From: Pseudonocardia sp. CNS-004
GTDB taxonomy: Bacteria > Actinomycetota > Actinomycetes > Mycobacteriales > Pseudonocardiaceae
Direction: 5' to 3'
Length of the DNA: 45,989 nt
Assembly (NCBI GenBank): GCA_001942185.1
Contig: MKJV01000121.1
Coordinates: 1-45,989 of the forward strand
How positions within the stretch are numbered: position 1 is the first letter of the stretch; every line of letters starts with the position of its first letter. This document shows positions 18,422-27,170 of the stretch, one piece after another. Position numbers and translations under genes: made by a program. Below the pieces are notes generated by a model. The model ran no database searches. It was not told where the DNA came from and saw nothing but the letters and a program-made list of their open reading frames with translations.

Positions 18422-18454
18422 GGGCGGCGCTCCGCTCGGGGTGGGTCCGGGGCA

Positions 18455-18597
18455 TGATCACGGCCTTGGTGCACGGGCGGCCATATACGGCCGGGAGTGC
18501 ACCGAGCCGCTGATCACGTCCCGGTGGAGCGGGCTTGATCAGCGGCTCGGTGCGGCAGTGGCCGTATCCGGCCCTCACCGCACCCGTCTGTTGATCA
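18455..18597. repeat. BIME-like pair of 62-bp palindromic units
   Basis: Two units, 18455-18516 and 18536-18597, have exactly the same length and modular plan. Each begins and ends with TGATCA, has inner arms GGTGCAC/GTGCACC or GGTGCGG/CCGCACC, and a core GGCC-N6-GGCC. They are separated by 19 bp and lie in opposite orientation, so the right arm of the first and the left arm of the second form a perfect 18-bp stem (18499-18516 with 18536-18553). The structure resembles REP/BIME elements and lies between a converging enolase and ABC transporter gene. The copies differ at many positions yet keep base pairing. Confidence 0.85.
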
Positions 18598-18622
18598 CAG
18601 GCTCGCGGCTCGGCACGGCGGG

Positions 18623-20429
18623 TCAGTGCTGCAGCGCGGAGCGCTCCCAGCTGCCGTCGGCGTCCAGCTGGAGCAGCTCGTCGTGGAACCGGCGCAGCGA
18701 GCTGCGGTGCCCGACGCTGACGATGACCATGTCCGGCAGCTCGGAGCGCAGCAGCTCGTACAGGCTCTGCTCCAGGCCCTCGTCCAGGGCGGACGTGGCC
18801 TCGTCGAGGAACACGACCTTGGGTGCCACCACCAGGATCCGCGCGAACCCGAGGCGCTGCTGCTCGCCGGGGGACAGCCGCCGCGCCCAGTCGTCCACGT
18901 CGTCGAGCTGGTCGGCCAACTGCGGGAGCTGCACCTTGCGCAGCAGCTCCGCCGCCCGGGCGTCGTCCATGTCCGCCGCGGGCCCGGGGTAGGCGAGCGC
19001 GTCGCGCAGCGTTCCCAGCGGCAGGTACGGCTGCTGGGGCAGGAACAGCGACCCGTCGTCGACCGGGCGGCGCACCGACCCGCTCGCGTACGGCCACAGC
19101 TGCGCCAGGCTGCGCAGCAGCGTCGTCTTGCCGCCACCGGACGGCCCGGTGACCAGCAGCGACGTGCCGGCAGTGACGTCGAGGTCCAGGTCGTCGACGA
19201 GCACCCGCTCGTCGGGGCGGCGCACGGTGAGATCGCGGATCTGCAGGTCGTCACCGTCCTCGACGGTGCCTTCGGCAGGTCGCGGGCGGCGCTGTTGGCG
19301 TCCATCAGGCCGGTGAGGCGGTCGAGGACTGCGCGGTAGCTCGCGAAGTCGTCGTAGGCGTTGCGGAAGAACGACAAGGCGTCGTGAACCTCGCCGAAGG
19401 CAGCGCCGGTCTGCTGGACGTCGCCGAGCGTGATCTGGCCGGAGAAGAACCGCGGTGCCTGGACGATCAAGGAGAACGGGTTCGCAAGCTGAGTGACCGA
19501 GGCGTTGAAGCCCACGAACTTGAGGCTCCGGAACAGGATGGCCCACATGTTCTCGACGACGTCACCGAAGCGAGTGCCCAGTACCCCACGCTCCACCCGC
19601 TCACCGCGCTGGAACGCGACGTTCTCCGAGTACTCGCGCAGCCGCACGAGTGCGTAGCGGAAGGATGCGTTGAACCGCTCCTGGAGGAAGTTCAGCATGA
19701 TCAGCGGGCGCCCGATCCGGAACGCGATCCACGAAGCGATGATCACGAAAATGTAGGTGAGGAAGGTCATCGCCCGTGGAACTTCGACGCCGAGCAGGGT
19801 CAGCGGCCCGGAGAGCTCCCACAGGATGATGGTGAACGACACCAGGGACACGAGCGCGCTGACCGCCCCCACTCCGAGGGCGATCGAAACTTCCGGGAAG
19901 GAGCGGATGTCCTCCTGGATGCGCTGGTCCGGGTTGTCGACAGCGCCCTTGGTGTACCGACCCTTGTAGTAGGCGCGTCCGTCGAGCCAGTCGTCGATCA
20001 TCCGGTCGGTGAGCCACACCCGCCAGCGGATGATGAGTGCCTGCTGAACGTAGAGCTCGAACAGCGCGCGGCGACCCAGGTCGTGGCGATGACGGCGAAG
20101 ATGGCGATGTGCTGCCAGAAGGACGCGGCATCCATCTCCTGCATCGCCGTGTAGAGCCCGTTGAAGTAGTAGGACTGCAGCACCACGAGCCGGACTGATG
20201 CGATCGCCAGCAGCAGCACGAGAAGCACGCTGAGCAGCGGTCGCCACCCCGCACCGCCACGAGGGGAGAAGTAGGGGAAGGCGAGTCGGCGGAACTGCCT
20301 GCCCCACACCGTGTACCGCGAGAGCAAGGCGATCAGCGCCGCACAGCCGATGGCGCTCGCCACGAAGACGCCGACGATCCAGATCAGGCTCGTGAGCCAC
20401 TCGGTCGACCAGTCCACTGCACTGCTCAC
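18623..20429 (-). CDS. SbmA/BacA-type ABC transporter, fused permease and ATPase (two frameshifts)
   Basis: An N-terminal membrane domain (LIWIVGVFVASAIGCAALIA, YYFNGLYTAMQEMD, LTDRMIDDWLDGRAYYKGR, VDNPDQRIQEDIRSF) of the SbmA/BacA type is followed by an ABC ATPase with Walker A GPSGGGKTT, signature LSPGEQQRLGFAR, Walker B VVFLDEATSALDE and switch His in SVGHR. The size of about 600 residues matches the YddA/BacA-like family, members of which import peptides or cobalamin (for example mycobacterial Rv1819c). Frame breaks near 20070 (in the membrane domain) and near 19265 (before the ATPase). The ATG at 20429 opens directly into the first helix. It is divergent from doxX. Confidence 0.9.
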
Positions 20430-20752
20430 GGGGCCTCCCCGCTCCTCGATCCTCCGGCGGGATCATCAAGCCGCGGAGCCTATAGGCAGCTGTCACGAGT
20501 GGTTGCGAGCACCGGGACAGCAGGCCGTTACGCACTTTGAGTAACAGCTTGATCACGTTGAGCGGTACCTTGCGCGGGGTGACCGGCCGTGCACGTGCAG
20601 TTGCACGTTCGGCCGTTACCGGGGGTTCAGTTCGTCGATGGGAGCCGTTCGGCCGCCGCGGGAGTAGGCCAACAGGGCGTGTCTGCACGTACGCGTCGGG
20701 TTAACTGCGATCACTCCACGAGGCAAGTCGATCACAGACCGTATGGAGGTAC
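20430..20752. promoter_or_regulatory. Divergent intergenic region with a palindrome
   Basis: These 323 bp separate the ABC transporter and DoxX genes. No protein-like frame is visible. A 7-bp inverted repeat, ACGTGCA-GT-TGCACGT, lies at 20593-20608, flanked by GGCC on both sides, and is a candidate operator. TTGATCAC and GATCAC strings occur but not the full 62-bp palindromic unit seen at 18455. No convincing promoter hexamers were found. Confidence 0.45.
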
Positions 20753-21251
20753 ATGTTGAACCGCCCGCTTCCCCTCCCAGCTCGTGACTGGGCCCTCCTG
20801 CTCGCCCGGGTCCTCATCGGGGTCGCATGTTCGCCCACGGCTACCAGAAGTTGGTGATCAACGGGATCGGCCGCACCACCGACGGCTCGAGAACCTGAGC
20901 ATCCCGCTCGCGATCGTGTCGGCGTCGTTCGTCACGGTGGTCGAGTTCGCCGGCAGTGCGCTGCTGATCCTGGGGTTGCTCACCCCGCTGATGTGCTCGT
21001 TGCAGCTCGTCATCATGGTCGGTGCCGCGGTGTTCGTGCACGGCGCCAACGGCATCTTCATCTCCAACGGCGGCTGGGAGCTCGTCGGCGTCATCGGCGC
21101 CGGTCTCATCGCCATCGGCGCGGTCGGCCCCGGCCGCTACAGCATCGACCACCTCGTGCGCGGTCGGCAGGCACAGCACCGCCGCGAGGTCGAACGGTTC
21201 CACGCGCCGCAGCCGATGCTGGCGCAGCAGGTGGCAATGCACCGCCGCTGA
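20753..21251 (+). CDS. DoxX-family membrane protein (two frameshifts)
   Basis: The start ATG at 20753 is preceded by GGAGG with 5-bp spacing and gives MLNRPLPLPARDWALLLARV. Continuation in neighbouring frames gives FAHGYQKL and then LSIPLAIVSASFVTVVEFAG, LLILGLLTPLMCSLQLVIM and ANGIFISNGGWELVGVIGAG. This is the four-helix DoxX pattern with the conserved HGxQKL and NGGWE elements. DoxX proteins are linked to redox stress membrane complexes in actinobacteria. Indels lie near 20825 and 20890. It is probably a monocistronic unit ahead of the HipA-like gene, 66 bp away. Confidence 0.87.
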
Positions 21252-21317
21252 ACTTCAGTGGGGTCGCCTCTCCCCGGTAGGCGGCCCCACGATCCACCTC
21301 CCCCCGACGGTGCGACG

Positions 21318-22160
21318 ATGATCCGCGTGTTGCGCCATGTCACGGCCACGCGGTACGTCACGCCGCTACGCGAGGGCGGGTCGTTGCCCGGCCTGATGGA
21401 GGCCGACGACCTCGGCACCTACGTCGTCAAGTACACCGGTGCCGGCCAGGGCCGGAAGGTGCTCGTCGCGGAGATCGTCACCGGCGAGCTCGCGCGCGGG
21501 CTGGGCCTTCCCGTGCCGGAGCTGGTCACCGTCCACCTCGACCCGGCGCTCGGCGTCGCCGAGCCCGACCAGGAAGTACAGGAGCTGCTTCGCGGGAGCC
21601 CCGGGCTCAACCTCGGGATCGACTTCCTCCCCGGCGCGCTCGACCTGGACCCGAGGGCATTCCGGATCGACCCCGGTTTCGCCGGCCGCGTGCTGTGGTT
21701 CGACGCGCTCGTCGGCAACGTCGACCGGTCGTGGCGCAACACCAACATGCTCTTCTGGCACGGCAGCCCCTACCTGATCGACCACGGCGCCACCCTCACG
21801 TTCCAGCACTCCTGGCCGGGAGCCGAGGCCTGGGTGCGGCGCCCTTCGACGCCGCCGACCACGTGCTGCTCGGCTGCTCCCCGGATCTCGACGCCGCCGA
21901 CGCCGCGCTGGCCCCGCAGGGCACCCCGCCAGGTACTGGCGGCCGCGGTCGACGCCGTCCCCGACGAGTGGCTCGCAGGCGAGCCGGACTTCACCGCCGT
22001 CTCCGAGGTGCGCGCCGCGTTCGTGCGGCAGCTGCTGGCCCGCCGGGACGCGCGGGACGCGTGGCTGCCGGGCGTCCGGGCCGCGGCCGCGGAGCGCGCC
22101 GCCGCGGGCGACCCGCCTGCGACCCGCGGACCCGGCACCCCGTTCTGGGTGGGGCGATGA
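21318..22160 (+). CDS. HipA-like kinase (two compensating frameshifts)
   Basis: The protein begins MIRVLRHVTATRYVTPL and contains LGTYVVKYTGAGQGRKVLVAE (nucleotide-binding Lys region), a WFDALVGNVDRSWRNTNML catalytic-loop block (D-x3-N-like) and LIDHGATLTFQH, all typical of short HipA-like kinases. Unlike E. coli HipA there is no HipB-type antitoxin beside it; instead the next gene is DUF3037, a recurrent partner. Between 21840 and 21935 two indels cancel each other: the true sequence there reads FDAADHVLLGCSPDLDAADA in the adjacent frame. The stop overlaps the DUF3037 start (ATGA). Substrate and role are unknown. Confidence 0.8.
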   Translation: MIRVLRHVTATRYVTPLREGGSLPGLMEADDLGTYVVKYTGAGQGRKVLVAEIVTGELARGLGLPVPELVTVHLDPALGVAEPDQEVQELLRGSPGLNLGIDFLPGALDLDPRAFRIDPGFAGRVLWFDALVGNVDRSWRNTNMLFWHGSPYLIDHGATLTFQHSWPGAEAWVRRPSTPPTTCCSAAPRISTPPTPRWPRRAPRQVLAAAVDAVPDEWLAGEPDFTAVSEVRAAFVRQLLARRDARDAWLPGVRAAAAERAAAGDPPATRGPGTPFWVGR

Positions 22161-22564
22161 CCGCGCGGCACCCGTTCGAGTACGCGCTGCTGCGCGTCGT
22201 GCCGCGCATCGAGCGCGGAGAGGCCTTCAACGCGGGCGTGGTCCTCTACAGTCGCCCGCTGGACTTCCTCGGTGCCCGCGTCCACCTGGACGTCCAGCGC
22301 CTGTACGCCCTGGACCCGGCCGCCGACGCGGCCGTGATCGCTGCCGCGCTCGAGGCCGTGCGCCACCACTGCGCGCACGAGCGCGTCGAGGCCCGCCACG
22401 CCGCGCCCGCGGGCCAGGAGGACCGCGGCCGCCGCTTCCGCAGGCTGACGGCGCCGCGCAGCACGGTCGTCCAGGCGGGCCCCGTGCACACCGGTCTCAC
22501 CGCCGACCCGGAGGCGGAACTGGACCACCTGCTCGCCACCCTGGTTCTCCCGGTGCGGGAGTAG
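22157..22564 (+). CDS. DUF3037-type protein, partner of the HipA-like kinase
   Basis: A 135-residue soluble protein starting MTARHPFEYALLRVVPRIER, followed by GEAFNAGVVLYSR, a characteristic DUF3037 opening, and FRRLTAPRSTVVQAGPVHTG. It overlaps the HipA-like gene by four bases, so the two products are probably made in fixed ratio. No enzyme motif is visible. The pairing with HipA-like kinases is known from genome annotation, but the joint function is not; a regulatory or substrate role is inference. Confidence 0.85.
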   Translation: MTARHPFEYALLRVVPRIERGEAFNAGVVLYSRPLDFLGARVHLDVQRLYALDPAADAAVIAAALEAVRHHCAHERVEARHAAPAGQEDRGRRFRRLTAPRSTVVQAGPVHTGLTADPEAELDHLLATLVLPVRE

Positions 22565-22581
22565 GCGGTAGGGATGAGGGC

Positions 22582-23631
22582 ATGACCGACGCCGTTCCGC
22601 CCGGGCCACTGACCGACTGGCTGCGCCGCGAGGTACCGCGGGTGGCGGTCGGGCGCGGGCCGGTCGTGGTCGCGCAGGTCTCCGGCGGCCACTCCAACCT
22701 CACCTACGAGGTCACCGACGCCGCGGGTGACCGGTTCGCGCTGCGCCGCCCTCCCACCGGGATGGTGCTGGCCACCGCACACGACATGGGCCGCGAGTGG
22801 CGGTTCATCAGCGCGCTCGCGCCCACCGCGGTTCCGGTGCCCCCGCCGGTCGCGTTCTGCGCCGACCCGGACGTGATCGGCGCCGAGTTCTACCTCACCG
22901 AGTTCGTCGACGGCGACGTGCTGGGCGACGAGGAATCCGGGCACCGGCCCGCGCCCGCGGCCCGCCGGACGGTCGGCCTGCACACCGTCGACGTGCTGGC
23001 CGACCTGCACGCCGTCGACCCAAACACCGTCGGGCTCGCCGACCTGCGCCGCCCGGGCCGATACCTGGAGCGTCAGCTGCGCCGCTGGCACCGGCAGGTG
23101 CACGAGTCGGCGGTGCCCGACCTGTCCGCCGTCGACGCCGCACACGCCCGGCTGGTGGAGCGGGCCGCCGACCTCCCGCCGTCGGAGCCGTGCATCGCCC
23201 ACGGCGACTTCCGGCCGGGCAACCTCGCGTTCGGCCCCGACGGGCACGTGCGCGCCGTGTTCGACTGGGAGCTCGCCGCCATCGGCGATCCCCTCGCCGA
23301 CCTGGGCTGGCTGCTCGCGTCCTGGGGCCGCCCCGGGGACGACGTGCCGCCGACCATCCCTGGTCCCAGCCTCGTCGAGGGCTACCCCGAGCGCGCCGAT
23401 CTCGTCGCCCGCTACGCGGCCCGCTCCGGCCGCGACCTCACCGCTCTGCAGGAGGAGCTGGGCGTCTACGTCGCGTTCGCCCGCTGGCGCTCCGCCTGCA
23501 TCGGCGCCGGCGTCTACTCGCGCTACGCGGGCGGCGTCATGGGCGGGCAGGCCGAGGCCGACGGCGGCGCCGCTCGCCTCGCGTCCCTGCAGCGGCAGGC
23601 CGAGGCCGCCCTCGCCGCGCTCGGCGGCTGA
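22582..23631 (+). CDS. APH-fold phosphotransferase family protein
   Basis: A 349-residue intact protein with the aminoglycoside-phosphotransferase fold: VSGGHSNLTYEV (nucleotide loop), RFALRRPPTG (with the ATP-binding Lys replaced by Arg-Arg), Brenner motif CIAHGDFRPGNL, and VFDWELAAIGDPLADLGWLL (metal Asp). This subgroup is close to mammalian ACAD10/11 N-terminal domains and often sits near fatty-acid oxidation genes in actinobacteria, so a hydroxyacyl or small-molecule kinase role is more likely than antibiotic resistance. It starts 17 bp after the DUF3037 stop. No acyl-CoA dehydrogenase gene is nearby. Confidence 0.88.
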   Translation: MTDAVPPGPLTDWLRREVPRVAVGRGPVVVAQVSGGHSNLTYEVTDAAGDRFALRRPPTGMVLATAHDMGREWRFISALAPTAVPVPPPVAFCADPDVIGAEFYLTEFVDGDVLGDEESGHRPAPAARRTVGLHTVDVLADLHAVDPNTVGLADLRRPGRYLERQLRRWHRQVHESAVPDLSAVDAAHARLVERAADLPPSEPCIAHGDFRPGNLAFGPDGHVRAVFDWELAAIGDPLADLGWLLASWGRPGDDVPPTIPGPSLVEGYPERADLVARYAARSGRDLTALQEELGVYVAFARWRSACIGAGVYSRYAGGVMGGQAEADGGAARLASLQRQAEAALAALGG

Positions 23632-23658
23632 CCGGCGCCGGCTGCCCGCATCCACGCC

Positions 23659-23809
23659 GCGACTCGCCTGCACTCACAACGCGACTCGCGTGCACGGAAA
23701 CCCCGACTCGCGGGAAAGGGGCTTCGCCCCTGTGCGCGAGTCGCGGTACGAGTGCGCGCGAGTCGCGGTCTGCGTGCGCGCGAGTCGGGGTCTCGGTGTG
23801 TGCGAGTCG
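23659..23809. repeat. Inverted array of seven 22-bp units around a hairpin
   Basis: GCGACTCGC or CCGACTCGC starts at 23659, 23681 and 23703, and the reverse form GCGAGTCGC or GCGAGTCGG starts at 23736, 23758, 23780 and 23802. Spacing within each half is exactly 22 bp. The two halves are mirror images around a perfect GGGGC-TTC-GCCCC hairpin at 23718-23730. The array fills the gap between two convergent genes, so it may end transcription in both directions. It is not a CRISPR array: the unit is short and the variable part is only about 10 bp. Confidence 0.85.
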
Positions 23810-23825
23810 GGGTCGGGGGCGTGGC

Positions 23826-25159
23826 TCAGGCGCCGACCGTGGCGGGGGAGAGGCGCACCGGCATCCTCGCGTAGCCGCGCAGGACGCGCGTCGGGCGGCG
23901 GTGCGGCGGGCCGGAGAGGGCGAGGTCGGGGAACCGGTCGAAGAGCGCCCGCAGCCCGACCTCACCCTCCATCCGCGCGAGGGCGGCGCCGAGGCAGAAG
24001 TGCGCTCCGCTGGAGAAGGCGAGGTGGTCGCCCGCGTTCTCGCGGGTGACGTCGAACCGGTCGGGATCGGGGAAGACGGCCGGGTCGCGGTTGGCGCCGC
24101 CGAGGAGCACGACGATGACCTGGTCGGTGCGGAACCGCTCGCCCGCCACCTCGGTGTCGCGGTGCGCCACGCGGCCCGTGCGCTGGACGGGGGAGTCGAA
24201 GCGCAGCACCTCCTCGACCGCGCGGGGCCAGCGCTGCGGGTCGGCGCGCAGGAGCGCGAGCTGCTCGGGGTGGGCGGTGAGGAGGCCGACGCCGTTGCCG
24301 ATCAGGTTCACCGTGGTCTCGAACCCGGCGGCGAGCAGCAGCATGGCGATGCTGGTGAGCTCGTCCTCGCTGAGCCGCTCGCCGTCGTCGTGGGCGTGCA
24401 CGAGCGCGGAGAGGATGTTGTCGCCGGGGTGGCGGCGCAGGTGGGTGAAGTGGCCCCGCATCCACTCCTGCAGCGCTTCGATGTCGCGCTCGGAGCGGCG
24501 GAACTGCGCGTAGGTCAGCCCCGCGTCCAGGGAGAGCGCCGCGCCCTCGCCCAGTGCAGGAACTGCCGCCGCATCTCCACCGGGGCCCCGAGCATCTCGG
24601 CGATGACGGTGGCGGGCAGCAGGCTCGCGTAGTCCTCGATGAGGTCGGCGGTGGAACCGGTGCGGGCGCCCTTCGCGGTCATCCCGTCGATCAGCTTGGT
24701 GGCGATCTCCTCGGTGCGCGACCGCAGCGCGGCCACCGCCTTGGCGCTGAACGCCCTGGTCACCAGCTTGCGGTAGCGGGTGTGATCCGGCGGGTCGGTG
24801 GCCAGCATGGACGGCGGCTCCACCGGACCGAGCGGTCCACGACCCCCGACCGCCACCGCGTAGCGCAGTGCGGCGGGTGCGCGCCCGCTCGGGCCGCCGA
24901 CGACGCCGAAGTCGGGGCTGCGCAGGATCGCGGTGCAGAGGTCGTGGTGCGCGGTGTTGAGCACGACGCTGTTGTCGACGACGCGTCCCGTCGCGCGGAT
25001 CGTCGCGTAGTGCGGGAACGGGTCGGCCACGAAGTCGGCGTCGAGCATGAGGCGCGCGGTGATGTCGCCCTCGTCCCTGCGCTTCGCCAGCGCCCTCCGC
25101 ACGAGCCCGTGCCGCAACCCCCACCGCACCGCCCGTCGACCTTCGGCCACCGCGCCCAT
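23826..25159 (-). CDS. Cytochrome P450 (one frameshift)
   Basis: A soluble bacterial class I P450 of about 445 residues. It shows the I-helix oxygen motif AGFETTVN, the K-helix ExxR in EEVLRF, the PERF-like PDRFDVTREN and the heme loop FSSGAHFCLGAALAR with the axial cysteine. The frame breaks near 24548, between QFLHWARA and the LSLDAGLTYAQFRRSE segment. I chose the ATG at 25159 because GGGGAGG lies five bases upstream; a start at 25219 is weaker. Actinobacterial P450s of this type hydroxylate lipids, terpenoids or antibiotics; no ferredoxin gene is adjacent. It is divergent from a metallophosphoesterase gene. Confidence 0.92.
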
Positions 25160-25191
25160 CGCGACCTCCCCGATCTCGCCCGAAGCCGAAG

Positions 25192-25204
25192 TTACCGCCG
25201 GTAA
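25192..25204. promoter_or_regulatory. TTACCG-C-CGGTAA palindrome in a divergent promoter region
   Basis: A perfect 6-1-6 inverted repeat lies 33 bp upstream of the P450 start and 48 bp upstream of the metallophosphoesterase start. Short GC-centred TTACCG dyads are typical TetR-family operators. No TetR gene adjoins, so the regulator, if any, is encoded elsewhere. Confidence 0.45.
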
Positions 25205-25251
25205 GTCACTCCTGGCCACCCTCTTCGGAGATCGTCGGGTACGACTGTGGG

Positions 25252-26102
25252 GTGACCGACCCCCGACTCCTGGCCGTCAGCGACCTGCACGTGCGCTACC
25301 CGGACAACCGTGCTGTCGTCGAGTCCCTGCGTCCGACCTGCGACGACGACTGGTTGATCGTGGCGGGCGACGTCGCGGAGCAGGTCGGGGACGTCACGTG
25401 GGCGCTCGGTTTGCTGCGTGAGCGGTTCGCGCGCGTGCTGTGGGTGCCCGGCAACCACGAGCTGTGGACGCGCACCAAGGACCCGGTGGACCTGCGCGGC
25501 GTGCCCCGCTACCTGGAGCTCGTCCGGGCCTGCCGCGAGCTGGGCGTGCTGACGCCCGAGGATCCGTTCCCGGTGTGGGACGGCCCCGGCGGCCCGGCCA
25601 CCGTGGCGCCGCTCTTCGCGTTCTACGACTACTCGTTCCTCCCCGCGGGCACCACGACCAGCGAGGAGGGGCTGGCCGCGGCGTACTCCGCGGGCGTGGT
25701 GTGCACCGACGAGCACCTGCTGTACCCGGACCCGTACCCGGACCGGGCGGCCTGGTGCGCCGCCCGGATCGAGGAGTCCGAACGCAGGCTCGACGCGTGC
25801 GACCCGGACCTGCCGACCGTGCTGGTCAACCACTGGCCGCTCACCCGCCACCCGACCGACGTGCTGCGCCACCCCGAGTTCGCGCTCTGGTGCGGCACGA
25901 CGCGCACGGCCGAGTGCACGTGCGCTACCGGGCCACCGCCGTCGTGTACGGCCACCTGCACATCCCGCGCGTGACGTGGGAGGACGGCGTGCGGTTCGTC
26001 GAGGCGTCGCTCGGCTACCCGCGCGAGTGGCAGCCCCGTGACGCGCGCAACGGCACGGTCGTCACGGAGCTGCTGCCCCGCCAGGTCCTGCCCGCACCCT
26101 GA
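25252..26102 (+). CDS. Calcineurin-like metallophosphoesterase (one frameshift)
   Basis: The protein carries the dinuclear-metal phosphoesterase motifs in order: AVSDLHVRY (D-x-H), IVAGDVAEQ (G-D), VPGNHELW (G-N-H-E), VNHWPL and YGHLHIP (G-H-x-H). The length of about 283 residues is usual for the family. The frame breaks near 25915, where one missing G separates TTRTAE from HVRYRATAVVYGHLH. The GTG at 25252 gives MTDPRLLAVSDLH, right before the first motif. Members act on nucleotides, phospholipids or phosphopantetheine; I cannot choose among them. It is convergent with rpmE2, three bases away. Confidence 0.9.
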
Positions 26103-26105
26103 GGG

Positions 26106-26351
26106 TCAGCGGCCGCCGTAGCGGCGGCGGAACTTCTCGACCTGACCCGCCGAGTCGAGCACGCGCTGCGCCCCGGTCCAGAACGGGTGGGAGTAGGACG
26201 TGATGTCCACCCGGATCAGCGGGTAGGTGTTGCCGTCCTCCCAGTCGATCGTGTCGGTCGACGTCGCCGTGGAACGCGTGAGGAAGGCCTGGCCCGTCGA
26301 GCGGTCCTGGTAGACGACGGGCCCGTAGGCGGGGTGGATGTCGCGGCGCAT
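26106..26351 (-). CDS. rpmE2: 50S ribosomal protein L31 type B (zinc-independent)
   Basis: The product reads MRRDIHPAYGPVVYQDRSTG and continues with YSHPFWTG, the L31 core, and lacks the CxxC zinc motif of type A L31. Such C-minus paralogues replace the zinc-bearing protein on ribosomes during zinc limitation and release zinc. I chose the ATG at 26351 because GGAGG lies five bases upstream; a longer start at 26366 has no such site. A near-perfect Zur-like palindrome sits 43 bp upstream, which fits repression by Zur in zinc-replete cells. Confidence 0.95.
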   Translation of the reverse strand: MRRDIHPAYGPVVYQDRSTGQAFLTRSTATSTDTIDWEDGNTYPLIRVDITSYSHPFWTGAQRVLDSAGQVEKFRRRYGGR

Positions 26352-26393
26352 GGCGGCCTCCTGCATCGGGTGGGATTAGAGAACACCACCCTA

Positions 26394-26412
26394 AACGACA
26401 ATGATTGTCGTT
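26394..26412. promoter_or_regulatory. Zur-type operator
   Basis: AACGACAAT-G-ATTGTCGTT is a perfect 9-1-9 inverted repeat. It is the form expected for an actinobacterial Zur box, and lies upstream of the zinc-independent rpmE2, a classical Zur target. The right-hand gene, a Gly-His-rich lipoprotein starting at 26616, is about 200 bp away and could share it. Nothing protein-like was recognised between 26413 and 26615. Confidence 0.85.
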
Positions 26413-26615
26413 ATGTTCCAGTGCGGCGGGCCGCGTAGCCCGGCGTCCACGGGCGGGTGAGCGGCACGCCCTTCACCCAGCGGCTCAACCATCGTTGCTG
26501 CTCACGGGCTATGCGACCGTCTTGCGGGACCGCCGACGGCGCACCGGCCGCCGCCGAGCGACTGCGCGCTCGTCGGCTGGAACGGCGGGGAGTGCGTGTT
26601 GAAGGATCGGGCGCC

Positions 26616-27170
26616 GTGACACGCTCCCCACTGACCCGCTTCCTGGCCGGACCCGTCCTGTTCATGGCCATGATCGGCACCGTCGCCTGTGGCGGTGCGG
26701 CACCGGCCGAACCCCCGGCGCCGGAACCGGCCGCGTCGGCGGCACCCGAGGGGCACGGCGGTCACGGGGGTCATGGCGGCCACGGGTCGCCGGACGTCCC
26801 CGCGCCCGTCCTGTACGCCGTGCAGACCGGTCCGCTCGGGATCGTCCTGACCGACGGCTCCGGCCACCTGATCTACCGCTCCGACGCCGACCGCGCCGAC
26901 CCGCCCACGTCCGCGTGCACGGATGCGTGTGCGCAGACCTGGATCCCGGTCACGTCCCCGCCCGACCAGGAGCTCGACCTCGCGGGCGTCAAGCCGGAGC
27001 TGGTCGGGCGGCTGCAGCGCCCGGACGGCAGCTCCCAGCTCACGCTCGCGGGCTGGCCGCTCTACCGCTACCGCGACGACGACGGCTCGCTCGCCACCGC
27101 CGGGCAGAACGGCGCCGACGGCACCTGGTTCGTGGTCACGCCGAAGGGGGAGAAGGTGGCCCCGGCCTGA
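26616..27170 (+). CDS. Lipoprotein with Gly-His repeats (COG4315-like)
   Basis: A 184-residue exported lipoprotein. The GTG at 26616 has AAGGA upstream and gives a signal TRFLAGPVLFMAMIGTVAC with lipobox cysteine. A linker follows with four HGG/HGS-type Gly-His repeats (GHGGHGGHGGHG), a likely metal-binding segment. The rest holds two copies of a secreted repeat (LGIVLTDGSGHLIY, then LAGWPLYRYRDD) resembling the predicted lipoprotein family with the Yx(FWY)xxD motif. The His-rich linker and the nearby Zur-type site suggest a link to zinc or another metal (inference). Its 3' end overlaps the converging hydrolase gene by 35 bp. Confidence 0.82.
   Translation: MTRSPLTRFLAGPVLFMAMIGTVACGGAAPAEPPAPEPAASAAPEGHGGHGGHGGHGSPDVPAPVLYAVQTGPLGIVLTDGSGHLIYRSDADRADPPTSACTDACAQTWIPVTSPPDQELDLAGVKPELVGRLQRPDGSSQLTLAGWPLYRYRDDDGSLATAGQNGADGTWFVVTPKGEKVAPA

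Noticed and set aside
22582..23631. Aminoglycoside resistance kinase
   Set aside because: The family context and sequence (ACAD-like APH fold, altered ATP-Lys region) do not match known resistance enzymes.
23659..23809. CRISPR array
   Set aside because: Units are 22 bp with about 10 variable bases, orientation flips at a central hairpin, and no cas genes are present.
26413..26615. Small gene between the Zur-type site and the lipoprotein
   Set aside because: Frames on both strands are Arg-rich without a ribosome binding site or any familiar ribosomal or metal-uptake protein.
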